Assembly: GCA_900546285.1 (NCBI GenBank)
Contig: URCJ01000041.1
Span: 1-14,361, forward strand
DNA: 14,361 nucleotides
Reading direction: 5' to 3'
From: an uncultured Solobacterium sp.
GTDB taxonomy: Bacteria; Bacillota_I; Bacilli_A; Erysipelotrichales; Erysipelotrichaceae
Part shown: piece after piece, positions 1 through 6,784 of the stretch
Position numbering within the stretch: the first letter of the stretch is position 1
Layout: each line of letters begins with the position of its first letter
The notes under the pieces: model-generated
Database searches by the model: none
What the model was told of the DNA's origin: nothing
Seen by the model: the letters and a program-made list of their open reading frames with translations, nothing else
Made by a program: the position numbers and the translations under genes

Positions 1-113
1 TCAGTGGCGTCGATTGTAACGGTTTCACCTTCGGCTACATTGCTAGTAGCTAAATCGCCACAACCTGTTAGTAATAGAGATAATGCACAAACGCATAATA
101 ATTTTTTATTCAT
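1..113 (-). CDS. Lipoprotein, N-terminal fragment
   Basis: The start of a secreted, lipid-anchored protein that runs off the left edge; 37 codons are visible. It opens MNKKLLCVCALSLLLTGC, a short basic n-region, a hydrophobic stretch and a lipobox LLTGC with the modifiable cysteine at residue 18. A polar, Thr-rich linker (around residues 19-37) follows. The start is secure because an AAAGGAGC Shine-Dalgarno lies about 8 bases upstream, with a promoter behind it. The visible part contains only the signal and linker, so the mature function cannot be told. Solute-binding proteins, peptidyl-prolyl isomerases and other surface lipoproteins all start this way. Confidence 0.85.
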   Translation of the reverse strand, partial: MNKKLLCVCALSLLLTGCGDLATSNVAEGETVTIDAT

Positions 114-120
114 CTAAAAT

Positions 121-148
121 GCTCCTTTAATACTCCATCATTATAACA
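121..148 (-). promoter_or_regulatory. Extended -10 promoter and RBS of the lipoprotein gene
   Basis: On the minus strand, TG at 148-147, one base, then a perfect TATAAT at 145-140 form an extended -10 element. The expected transcription start is near 133. No good -35 is visible at 16-18 bases, which is usual for TGn promoters. AAAGGAGC at 128-121 is the ribosome binding site for the ATG at 113. Minus-strand transcription coming from the Fic gene could also read through, since no U-tract terminator separates them. Confidence 0.65.
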
Positions 149-217
149 AGTTATATCTAGTGAATGCTTTAAATAAACAACTTCTTCAGTAATGTTACTA
201 CATTGAAAGCCCGGGAG

Positions 218-256
218 GCCAAAACGGTTGACATCTTTAATGGCAACCGTTTTGGC
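218..256. repeat. 13-bp perfect inverted repeat across the Fic gene end
   Basis: GCCAAAACGGTTG at 218-230 is the exact reverse complement of CAACCGTTTTGGC at 244-256, separated by 13 bases. The inner arm encodes the last residues of the Fic protein, and the stop codon lies in the loop. In RNA this would be a stable 13-bp hairpin, but it is followed by CTCCCGGGC on the minus strand rather than a U-run. It is therefore not a canonical intrinsic terminator. It may be an mRNA-stabilising 3' structure, a Rho-linked or weak terminator, or the trace of a mobile element end. Confidence 0.7.
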
Positions 257-830
257 TGCGTTTAGCTATTCTGTTGGTTGATAGTGTGTATTCATTTAAA
301 TCTTCAAAATAATAGCTTTGATCAATACCTCTTAAATAAATATCACGATTATTGATGTCGCTTGTTAAAGAAGTTTTTAATAATTCTTTGATTTTAGTGT
401 CATCAATAGGACTATCAATCATGGCATTTAAATATGATTGTTTGTCTATCTTAGTCCAATTAATCACTTTATTTAGTTCTTCTTTTAGAATATGATCTAA
501 CCATATACGAGTGCTTCTACCATTGCCTTCTCTAAAAGGATGGGCAATGTTCATTTCTATATACTTTTCAATTATTTCATCATATGTAGATTGAGGCATC
601 TTGTCGATATTTTGTAGTGTGTTCTCTAAATAATTTAAGGGTGCAAAAAGAAAATTCCCCTTGGCAATATTAACTGTTCTAAGATTACCCGCAAAGTCAA
701 AGACATTATTAAAAAGATACTTATGAATTGTTTGTAGAGTAAAAAAAGTACCTGGAGTTAAATTATCTAATAACTTATTGTCAAATAAGTCTTTGGCATT
801 AAGCTTGCTGATTAATTCTTCTTGTATCAT
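237..830 (-). CDS. Class III Fic-family protein AMP-transferase (Fido domain)
   Basis: A 197-residue Fic protein, expected to transfer AMP from ATP to Ser, Thr or Tyr of a target protein in the cytoplasm. The full catalytic motif HPFREGNGR lies at residues 97-105. It supplies the general-base His97, Mg-binding Glu101 and Arg105, with the second arginine Arg108 after it, so the enzyme should be active. The target-clamping flap precedes it (around residues 57-66). Near the C-terminus SYYFED (172-177) fits the inhibitory (S/T)xxxE(G/N) motif except that Asp replaces Gly/Asn. This position defines class III Fic proteins such as NmFic, where the helix self-inhibits by pointing its Glu at the second arginine. 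Length is normal for that class. The start overlaps the stop of the HEPN-like gene by 4 bases (ATGA), implying translational coupling. The last six residues are encoded in an inverted repeat and look unlike family ends. The target is unknown; some class III relatives modify DNA gyrase and topoisomerase IV. Confidence 0.88.
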   Translation of the reverse strand: MIQEELISKLNAKDLFDNKLLDNLTPGTFFTLQTIHKYLFNNVFDFAGNLRTVNIAKGNFLFAPLNYLENTLQNIDKMPQSTYDEIIEKYIEMNIAHPFREGNGRSTRIWLDHILKEELNKVINWTKIDKQSYLNAMIDSPIDDTKIKELLKTSLTSDINNRDIYLRGIDQSYYFEDLNEYTLSTNRIAKRSQNGCH

Positions 831-1294
831 GACATAAAAAAGTAAAGGATACTTAATATCATCATGATGATAAAACCAATAATTACCAATGTAACTAGAA
901 TTGGTGATACTTTTGAAGGTTCTTTATATTGCGTGTATGTTTGATTTGTTTGTATAGATACACGCTTATTTTTGTTTTGAGTTTTATATGCTTGTTTACG
1001 ATACAACGCAAGAGGATCCTTTTGATTTAGGATTCTATTATAGAAGTTGCTGAGCCATACTTCATCATTATGTTCACATAAATCTTCTTCAGTGTAATCA
1101 GGTTCATGTACAATTTTGTTTCTTACCCAACGGTAATGCTTAAGTTGTTTTAAATCTTCGTTCCAACCGTCAACATAATAACAACCATTACTAGTGTTAA
1201 TCATTTTGTCTATATAAATAGAAACACCATGCTTATCATTAAACATGTCATTACATAGTTGTTCTAGTCTTTTATAAGAGTTAATAAAATTCAT
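827..1294 (-). CDS. HEPN-like protein with C-terminal membrane anchor
   Basis: An uncharacterised 155-residue protein. Residues 1-100 are polar and helical in character and contain RNKIVH at 58-63, which matches the RX4H motif (Arg followed by Asn) of HEPN ribonucleases, with Tyr67 shortly after. A Lys/Gln/Thr-rich linker (about 100-130) leads to one hydrophobic helix (about 131-153) that would tether it to the membrane with the N-domain most likely cytoplasmic. It resembles a Bacillota family of unknown function that I believe is catalogued as DUF6548; I could not verify this. There is no Shine-Dalgarno: the ATG lies 9 bases after the CCA end of tRNA-Ser on the same strand, so the message is probably made by tRNA read-through and processing. 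It is the first gene of a two-gene unit with the Fic gene. The HEPN assignment rests on one short motif plus context; a plain membrane protein of unknown role is the alternative. Confidence 0.75.
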   Translation of the reverse strand: MNFINSYKRLEQLCNDMFNDKHGVSIYIDKMINTSNGCYYVDGWNEDLKQLKHYRWVRNKIVHEPDYTEEDLCEHNDEVWLSNFYNRILNQKDPLALYRKQAYKTQNKNKRVSIQTNQTYTQYKEPSKVSPILVTLVIIGFIIMMILSILYFFMS

Positions 1295-1303
1295 AAAGTT
1301 AAA

Positions 1304-1394
1304 TGGCGGAGGCGATGGGAGTTGAACCCATGCGCCGTGTTAACGACCTGCCGCATTTCGAGTGCGGTCCCTTCAGCCACTTGGGTACGCCTCC
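1304..1394 (-). tRNA. tRNA-Ser (anticodon CGA)
   Basis: A class II tRNA of 91 bases including an encoded CCA. The acceptor arms GGAGGCG (5') and CGCCTCC (3') pair perfectly, followed by discriminator G and CCA. The anticodon stem CCGCA/TGCGG encloses loop CTCGAAA, giving anticodon CGA, which reads UCG serine codons. A long variable arm follows, as in all serine tRNAs. The T-arm ATGGG/CCCAT encloses TTCAACT. Discriminator G and the long extra arm both agree with serine. A promoter lies directly upstream, and the HEPN-like coding sequence starts 9 bases downstream. Confidence 0.96.
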
Positions 1395-1404
1395 GTATCA
1401 ATTA

Positions 1405-1433
1405 ATTATAAAATAGATGTATCATATAGTCAT
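1405..1433 (-). promoter_or_regulatory. Promoter of tRNA-Ser
   Basis: On the minus strand a perfect TATAAT -10 lies at 1410-1405 and an ATGACT -35 (4 of 6 to TTGACA, with the TGAC core) at 1433-1428. The spacer is exactly 17 bases. The predicted start near 1398 is a few bases before the mature tRNA 5' end at 1394. It probably also drives the HEPN-like and Fic genes. The -35 overlaps the start codon region of the divergent plus-strand gene. Confidence 0.65.
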
Positions 1434-2088
1434 GAATTATTATGATGAAATTTTAAAAAAAATAGAAGAATTATTAAAAGATAATAAACAAGATGAAGTC
1501 AGAAGAATAGTTGATGATGAGCTTAATCAAGCTTATGTTCCTAGGGAATTTGAAGAAAAGCTTATGGAAATCAAGGATACTTTAGTTGTTGATACAGTTG
1601 CTCATACATTAAGTGATGAAGAAATCGTTGAATATCTTGGCGGTTCAAAAGAAAAACAACTAATGGCCGTATCCATTTTGGATAAGAAAAATCTAAGAGA
1701 ATATGTAGATATCTGTAATGATTATTTAAGTCATGAGGGTTTTAAGAATGCGAAAGCTTTATTATTAGATTCTCTTATAAGACAAGAGCTAAGTGATACT
1801 ATCTACTACAATGATGAGGGAATGGAATATGAGTTTATTCCTAAGTATCAACTACCAATTGAAGAAAGCGATGGTTTCTTAGCTGGTAATAAATATTTAG
1901 AAGAATATTATCTAAAAGATCCAAGTAAGTTAAAGATGGCTAAGTCGCTTTTATATAAAGAATTAATGTTGACACTTCCAATCACTTTAGAAGAAAGTGA
2001 AGGATTATATGTTGCGAAAGATATTTGTGAATATATCGAGGAAGCTTTTGAAAGAGATGTATGTACAAAGAAGGAAGATTTGAATTAG
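1432..2088 (+). CDS. DUF3196-like conserved protein
   Basis: A 218-residue soluble, acidic, mainly helical protein with no signal peptide, membrane segment or visible catalytic motif. It resembles the DUF3196 family of Mollicutes and relatives (the Mycoplasma pneumoniae MPN330 structural-genomics target has this fold, with repeat-like helices). The match is from memory of the family and is not certain. The reading frame stays open from an ATG at 1417, but I prefer the ATG at 1432. It gives the natural start MNYYDEILKKIEELL, and the earlier ATG lies within the likely promoter region. Neither has a Shine-Dalgarno. The 3' end overlaps uvrB by 28 bases, so the two are co-transcribed and coupled. 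No enzymatic function can be proposed; its pairing with uvrB is the only functional hint. Confidence 0.82.
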   Translation: MNYYDEILKKIEELLKDNKQDEVRRIVDDELNQAYVPREFEEKLMEIKDTLVVDTVAHTLSDEEIVEYLGGSKEKQLMAVSILDKKNLREYVDICNDYLSHEGFKNAKALLLDSLIRQELSDTIYYNDEGMEYEFIPKYQLPIEESDGFLAGNKYLEEYYLKDPSKLKMAKSLLYKELMLTLPITLEESEGLYVAKDICEYIEEAFERDVCTKKEDLN

Positions 2089-4037
2089 TAAGTGAATACA
2101 AACCAACTGGTGATCAACCTAAGGCTATTGATAAGTTGGTTAAGGGTATTGAAGAAGGCAAACATGAACAAGTATTACTAGGAGCTACAGGTACTGGTAA
2201 GACTTTTACTGTGGCCAATGTAATACAAGAAGTAAACAAACCCACTTTAGTATTTGCTCATAATAAGACCTTAGCTGGCCAATTATATTCAGAGTTTAAG
2301 GCTTTGTTTCCAAACAACGCCGTTGAATACTTTGTCTCAAACTTTGACTATTATCAACCAGAGGCATATATGCCAAAGACTGATACTTATATTGAGAAGA
2401 ATGCAGTAACTAATGATGAAATAGATATGCTTAGAATGTCTACTTATAATTCATTATTAGAGAGAAGTGATGTGATTGTGGTGGCTTCTGTTGCCTGTAT
2501 CTATGCAAGTAGTGATCCTACTAATTATGAGGATATGTTTTTTACTTTGAAGGTAGGGGAAACAATCGATAGACAAGAGCTAATTAAAAGATTTATCGCA
2601 AGACAATATATTAGAAATGATATAGATCATTTACGTGGTACTTTTTCGGTTAAGGGTGATGTTATTGAGCTGGTACCAGGCCATAATGACAAGATAATTG
2701 TGCGTATTGAAATGTTTGATGATGAGATAGAAAGAATTTGTGAGATTGATCCTCTTACTAAAAATATTATCAATGCCTATGTTTTATATGTCTTCCCACC
2801 AGCAACCGGTTATGCAAGAGATATGAAAGATATTAATATTGCCTGTGAGGGAATCGAAAAAGAGCTTGAGGAAAGGCTTAAGTATTATAAAGATAATAAT
2901 AAACCATTAGAGTATGAACGTTTGGAACAAAGATGTCGTTATGATTTAGAGGCACTAAGAGAAACTGGTGTATGTCCTGGTATTGAGAATTATGCGATGC
3001 ATATAGATCATAGAACTTTTGGACAAAGACCATATAACTTGTTTGATTATTTTCCAAAGGATTTTTTAATTGTGGTTGATGAATCACATGTTTCTTTACC
3101 TCAAATTAAGGGTATGTTTAATGGTGATAGGGCAAGAAAAGAGACTCTTGTAGAGTATGGTTTTAGACTACCTAGTGCCTTAGAAAATAGACCACTAAAG
3201 TTTGAAGAATTTGAAGAGATAGATGCGCAAAGAATCTATATCAGTGCTACTCCTGGCGATTATGAATTAGAAAAGGCTGGTGAAGTGGTTGAACAAATTA
3301 TTCGTCCTACTGGTTTACTTGATCCTAGTGTTGAAGTAAGAAAGACAATGGGACAAATTGATAACTTGTTGGAAGAGATTAGAAAGAATATAGCTGTAAA
3401 TGAGCGCACTTTAATTACTACTTTAACAGTTAAGATGGCTGAGGATTTAACTAGTTTCTTGAAACAACAAAATCTAAAGGTAGCTTACTTACATCATGAG
3501 ACAAAGACACTAGAGAGAAGCCAAATTATTCATGATTTAAGAAAAGGTGAATATGATGTTTTAGTTGGCATTAACTTATTAAGAGAAGGTTTGGACTTAC
3601 CTGAGGTTTCTTTGGTGGCTATTTTAGATGCAGATAAAGAGGGTTTTTTAAGAAGCGAGAAGTCACTTATACAAACTATTGGTAGAGCTGCTCGTAATGC
3701 CCATGGTAGGGTAATCATGTATGCGGATAAGATGACTGATTCAATGAATAAGGCGATAACTGAGACTAATAGAAGAAGAAGCATTCAAGAAGCTTATAAC
3801 GCAGAACATGGGATTGTGCCTAAGACTATTATTAAGGAAGTGGCTGAAGTTATTCATGGTAAAGAGAATAAAGAGAATATTTCTAAGTATATGAAAAAGA
3901 AGAATCATAGTGCCAAGGATAAGGATAAGTTGGTCAAGGATTTGACTAAGGAAATGAACGAGGCTGCTAAGGCTCTAAACTTTGAAAGAGCGGCAGAACT
4001 TAGAGATATTATTTTAGAGATACAGGCTGGCAATTAG
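2061..4037 (+). CDS. uvrB: UvrABC excinuclease subunit B
   Basis: The damage-verifying helicase-like subunit of nucleotide excision repair. It is loaded by UvrA, clamps one strand with a beta-hairpin and recruits UvrC for incision. Its 658 residues match the usual length (661 in B. subtilis). Visible are Walker A GATGTGKT (41-48), the beta-hairpin region from about 91, Walker B DESH (340-343), SATPG (395-399), QTIGRAAR (538-545) and the C-terminal UVR/UvrC-binding helices (about 620-655). The hairpin reads SNFDYYQPEAY, whereas E. coli and B. subtilis have SYYDYYQPEAY, so two adjacent aromatic positions are Asn94 and Phe95. The ATG at 2061 is the only in-frame start that keeps the conserved RFELVSEY; a weak AAAGAG lies just before it. 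uvrA, often next to uvrB in Bacillota, is absent here. No LexA/DinR box was seen upstream. Confidence 0.98.
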   Translation: MYKEGRFELVSEYKPTGDQPKAIDKLVKGIEEGKHEQVLLGATGTGKTFTVANVIQEVNKPTLVFAHNKTLAGQLYSEFKALFPNNAVEYFVSNFDYYQPEAYMPKTDTYIEKNAVTNDEIDMLRMSTYNSLLERSDVIVVASVACIYASSDPTNYEDMFFTLKVGETIDRQELIKRFIARQYIRNDIDHLRGTFSVKGDVIELVPGHNDKIIVRIEMFDDEIERICEIDPLTKNIINAYVLYVFPPATGYARDMKDINIACEGIEKELEERLKYYKDNNKPLEYERLEQRCRYDLEALRETGVCPGIENYAMHIDHRTFGQRPYNLFDYFPKDFLIVVDESHVSLPQIKGMFNGDRARKETLVEYGFRLPSALENRPLKFEEFEEIDAQRIYISATPGDYELEKAGEVVEQIIRPTGLLDPSVEVRKTMGQIDNLLEEIRKNIAVNERTLITTLTVKMAEDLTSFLKQQNLKVAYLHHETKTLERSQIIHDLRKGEYDVLVGINLLREGLDLPEVSLVAILDADKEGFLRSEKSLIQTIGRAARNAHGRVIMYADKMTDSMNKAITETNRRRSIQEAYNAEHGIVPKTIIKEVAEVIHGKENKENISKYMKKKNHSAKDKDKLVKDLTKEMNEAAKALNFERAAELRDIILEIQAGN

Positions 4038-4059
4038 TGGTGGTACACAAATAAGCGTG

Positions 4060-4068
4060 TGATACAAT
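4060..4068 (+). promoter_or_regulatory. Extended -10 promoter of rapZ, probably leaderless
   Basis: TG at 4060-4061, one base, then TACAAT at 4063-4068 form an extended -10. Transcription should begin near 4075, only about 3 bases before the rapZ ATG at 4078, leaving no room for a Shine-Dalgarno, and none is present. No convincing -35 is visible. No terminator hairpin separates uvrB from this promoter, so read-through from uvrB is also possible. Confidence 0.55.
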
Positions 4069-4077
4069 GAATGTATT

Positions 4078-4926
4078 ATGAAAAAGCTTGTTATTATAAG
4101 TGGAGTTAGCGGAGCTGGTAAAACCACTGCTTCTAATTATTTGGAAGACAAGGGCTATAGATGTATAGACCAATACCCTCCAGAGCTATTAAAGGAATTA
4201 ATTAATTTAATCGATAATGATGATTCTTTTAAGTATCAAAATGTTGTGTTGACAATATCTCCTTTTGACTTGGATAAGGCGGTTACTTTATTAACTAATA
4301 CTAATTTTAAAGTGACTTTAATTCTTATTGATGCAGATAAGGAGACTATCATTAATCGTTATAAGTTCACAAGAAGAATTCATCCGCTTTTAACAAACAA
4401 TGTGGCAGATACTTTATCTGAGGCTTTGGATATTGAGAAGAATATTCTATACAAATATAAGGATAGAGGTTTCTTGATTAATACTACTAATCTTCCTGTT
4501 AGAGCTTTTCAGGATCAAATAAATAGAGCTTTGAATGATATTGAAGATAAGAACTTGTCATTGAGCTTTGTGTCATTCGGTTTTAAGAATGGTATTCCTA
4601 AGGACTGTGATGTGATTTTTGATGTGCGTTTCTTAGATAATCCTTTTTATGTCGAGGATTTAAAAGAGAAGACTGGTAATGATGCTGAGGTTAGGGATTT
4701 TGTGCTTAATTCTAAGATGACACAAGAATATATTGCAAAGTTAATCGATTATGTTGATTTCATGTTGAAGGCATATGACAACAATGGTGATAAGCGTCAT
4801 TTGACAATTTGTGTTGGTTGTACTGGTGGTCAACATAGAAGCGTTACTATTGCGAACTATTTGTATGATTATTATAAGAATAAATATGTTTCTCATATTA
4901 AACATAGGGAGCTAGAAAAGAGATGA
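4078..4926 (+). CDS. rapZ: RNase adaptor / nucleotide-binding protein RapZ (YvcJ)
   Basis: A cytoplasmic P-loop protein that binds ATP/GTP. In E. coli it delivers the GlmZ sRNA to RNase E to control glucosamine-6-phosphate synthesis. In Bacillus the orthologue YvcJ has nucleotide-binding activity but its partner is less clear. Visible are Walker A GVSGAGKT (9-16), the DVRFLDNPF region of the C-terminal domain, and the hallmark CVGCTGGQHRSV (245-256). The family segment that usually reads DNLPP is DQYPP here (31-35). At 282 residues it is slightly shorter than most members (about 285-295). It starts the rapZ-yvcK-whiA set conserved across Bacillota and overlaps yvcK by ATGA. There is no Shine-Dalgarno; an extended -10 lies 9 bases before the ATG. 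Confidence 0.96.
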   Translation: MKKLVIISGVSGAGKTTASNYLEDKGYRCIDQYPPELLKELINLIDNDDSFKYQNVVLTISPFDLDKAVTLLTNTNFKVTLILIDADKETIINRYKFTRRIHPLLTNNVADTLSEALDIEKNILYKYKDRGFLINTTNLPVRAFQDQINRALNDIEDKNLSLSFVSFGFKNGIPKDCDVIFDVRFLDNPFYVEDLKEKTGNDAEVRDFVLNSKMTQEYIAKLIDYVDFMLKAYDNNGDKRHLTICVGCTGGQHRSVTIANYLYDYYKNKYVSHIKHRELEKR

Positions 4927-5858
4927 AAAGAGTAGTTGTGATTGGAGGAGGACATGGCCAGGCAACTATTATGAAAGCTCTTAAGAATCTTAATGATGTA
5001 GATCTTTGTGCGATTGTAACGGTTGCGGATGATGGTGGTTCTACAGGAAGGCTTAGAGAACTTTATAATATTCCAGCTGTTGGTGATATTCGTAATGTCC
5101 TAGTTTCTTTATCTGATTCTAAAGAATTTAATGAGCTTTTTGCGTATCGTTTTAAGGGTGAAGATGAAAGTGATGTTTCTGGTCACTCTTTAGGTAATTT
5201 AGTATTGGCTGCATTAATTGAAATTAATAATGGTTCCTTGCCTGTTGCGATTAAGGAAATGGGTAGGATGATGAAGACTAAGGGTAGGGTTATTCCTTCT
5301 AGTTTGGATACTATTTCTTTATATGCGAAATATAAGGATGGTTCTATTGAAAAGGGTGAGGCTAATATTCCTTCTAAGTTAATGCATATTGATAAGGTAT
5401 TTTATGATCATGATGTGCCTGGTAATAAGGAAGCTATTAATGCGATACTTAAGGCTGATTTGATTATTTATGGTATTGGTAGTTTATATACTTCGATTAT
5501 GCCTAATGTGATTATTAAGGATATCAATGATGCGCTAAATGAGTCTAAAGCTAAGAAGATCTATTTTGTCAATGCGATGACTCAAAGGGGTGAGACTTAC
5601 AATTATAATCTTAAGGAACATGTGGATGCCTTTAGAAGACATAATGTGCCACTTGATTTAGTGGTTACTCATAAGGATAAGATTCCTGAGGATATTTTAG
5701 CTAGATATATTGTGGAAGAGGCAATTGAAGTCAAGGACGAAGGAAATAATGGAGTAGAGGTTATTTCTAGAAGTTTGTTAGATTTTTCTAAGAATAATGT
5801 AAGACATAGTCCAATTAAGATTAGAAAAGTTGTTAAGTCATTACTGGAGAAGCTTTAA
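4923..5858 (+). CDS. yvcK: Gluconeogenesis factor YvcK (CofD-like fold)
   Basis: A cytoplasmic Rossmann-type protein of the CofD/YvcK family. In Bacillus it is needed for growth on gluconeogenic carbon sources and for normal cell shape, and it binds UDP-sugars such as UDP-GlcNAc. It is regulatory rather than a known enzyme. Visible are the glycine-rich GGGHG (8-12), DDGGSTGRLR (36-45), GDIRN (54-58), GHSLGNL (87-93) and GSLYTS further on. The usual B. subtilis-type GGGTG is GGGHG here, a change I believe occurs in related lineages. The length, 311 residues, is typical. The start overlaps the rapZ stop (ATGA) and the stop shares one base with the whiA start (TAATG), so translation of the three is coupled. 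Confidence 0.96.
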   Translation: MKRVVVIGGGHGQATIMKALKNLNDVDLCAIVTVADDGGSTGRLRELYNIPAVGDIRNVLVSLSDSKEFNELFAYRFKGEDESDVSGHSLGNLVLAALIEINNGSLPVAIKEMGRMMKTKGRVIPSSLDTISLYAKYKDGSIEKGEANIPSKLMHIDKVFYDHDVPGNKEAINAILKADLIIYGIGSLYTSIMPNVIIKDINDALNESKAKKIYFVNAMTQRGETYNYNLKEHVDAFRRHNVPLDLVVTHKDKIPEDILARYIVEEAIEVKDEGNNGVEVISRSLLDFSKNNVRHSPIKIRKVVKSLLEKL

Positions 5859-6784
5859 TGTCTTTTACAGGTTCTATAAAACAAGAGATAGCTTCTATTG
5901 AGGTGGATGATTGTTGCAAGAAGGCACAGCTTTGTGCCCTTTTACAGTTGACCTCTTCTTTGACTATTTCTAACAAGGGGATGCAACTTCTAATTAGGAG
6001 TGAGAATCCAACTTGTGAGAAGCGTATTGTTTATCTTCTAAAAAAATTGTATAAGGTGGATACCGAATTAAGTGTTATTAAGAAGAATAATTTAAAGAAG
6101 AATAATATTTATATTGTTAAGACACTTGGAAGTGGTATTGAGATACTTGAAGATGTTGGTTTATATAAGAATGGCTTATTGTCGCATCCTTCTTATTTGA
6201 CAGTTGCGAAGAACTGTTGTGCTAAAAACTATTTGGCTGGTTGTTTCTTGGCCTATGGTACTTGTAACTCTCCGATGAATAAGAATTATCATTTGGAGTT
6301 GGCTTTAAATGATGTTGATCATGCCAACTTTGTGGTTAAATTACTAGCTAGATTTAACATTGAGGCTAAGATTTCTACAAGAAGGAATAAGCAAATTGTT
6401 TATTTAAAGAAGGCGGAAGTGATTTCGGATTTCTTGAAACTAATTGGTACGACTGCTTGTTTGTTGGAGTTTGAAGATGCTAGAATTGAAAGAGATTTTA
6501 AGCATTCGCTTATTAGAATCGATAATTGTGAGATTGCTAATGAGATGAAGTCTTTAAAAGCTGCCAACGAGCAGATAGATTATATGTTGGCGATTAAAGA
6601 TGCTGATAAGTATAAAGAGTTGGATGAGAAGCTAAAGAATGTCATTGATTTAAGACTTGATTGTAAGGATTATTCATTGAATGAATTATGTGATGAGTAC
6701 ATGGAAAGATATGGGGAGTCTATTTCTAAGTCGGGTCTTAAGCATCGTTTAAATAAAATTGAAAGTATAGCGAGGAGTTTGTAG
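5858..6784 (+). CDS. whiA: DNA-binding protein WhiA
   Basis: A DNA-binding protein with an N-terminal degenerate LAGLIDADG-type domain and a C-terminal helix-turn-helix. In Streptomyces it is a sporulation and division regulator. In Bacillus it influences cell division and chromosome segregation. Visible are the opening SFTGSIKQEIA, the YLAGCFLAYGTCNSP stretch of the homing-endonuclease-like domain (about 125-139), the DNCEIANEMKSLKAANEQ segment that joins the domains, and a C-terminal HTH from about residue 270. Its 308 residues are close to the B. subtilis length. Cysteines cluster at 19-20, 26 and 120-128, more than usual, but no metal site is evident. A GGAG lies upstream of the ATG. The stop TAG is directly followed by the next ATG. 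Confidence 0.95.
   Translation: MSFTGSIKQEIASIEVDDCCKKAQLCALLQLTSSLTISNKGMQLLIRSENPTCEKRIVYLLKKLYKVDTELSVIKKNNLKKNNIYIVKTLGSGIEILEDVGLYKNGLLSHPSYLTVAKNCCAKNYLAGCFLAYGTCNSPMNKNYHLELALNDVDHANFVVKLLARFNIEAKISTRRNKQIVYLKKAEVISDFLKLIGTTACLLEFEDARIERDFKHSLIRIDNCEIANEMKSLKAANEQIDYMLAIKDADKYKELDEKLKNVIDLRLDCKDYSLNELCDEYMERYGESISKSGLKHRLNKIESIARSL

Noticed and set aside
218..256. Rho-independent terminator after the Fic gene
   Set aside because: The hairpin is strong but is followed by a GC-rich stretch rather than a run of T on the minus strand, so it is reported only as an inverted repeat.
1304..1330. tRNA 3' end as an integration (att) site for the HEPN-Fic cassette
   Set aside because: No copy of the tRNA 3' sequence was found at the other end of the cassette (about 170-260), and there is no integrase gene.
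1407..1425. Plus-strand promoter for the DUF3196-like gene
   Set aside because: TATAAA at 1407 and TATCAT at 1420 could each be a -10, the latter giving a leaderless start at 1432, but neither has a -35 or TGn element and the stretch also serves the minus-strand tRNA promoter. Not firm enough to list.
1395..1431. LexA/DinR (SOS) box upstream of the uvrB transcription unit
   Set aside because: No sequence close to the Bacillota consensus (CGAAC-N4-GTTCG type) was found here or just before uvrB.
2878..3784. Minus-strand reading frames within uvrB
   Set aside because: They lie wholly inside the well-conserved uvrB gene, have no ribosome binding sites and read as low-complexity shadows.
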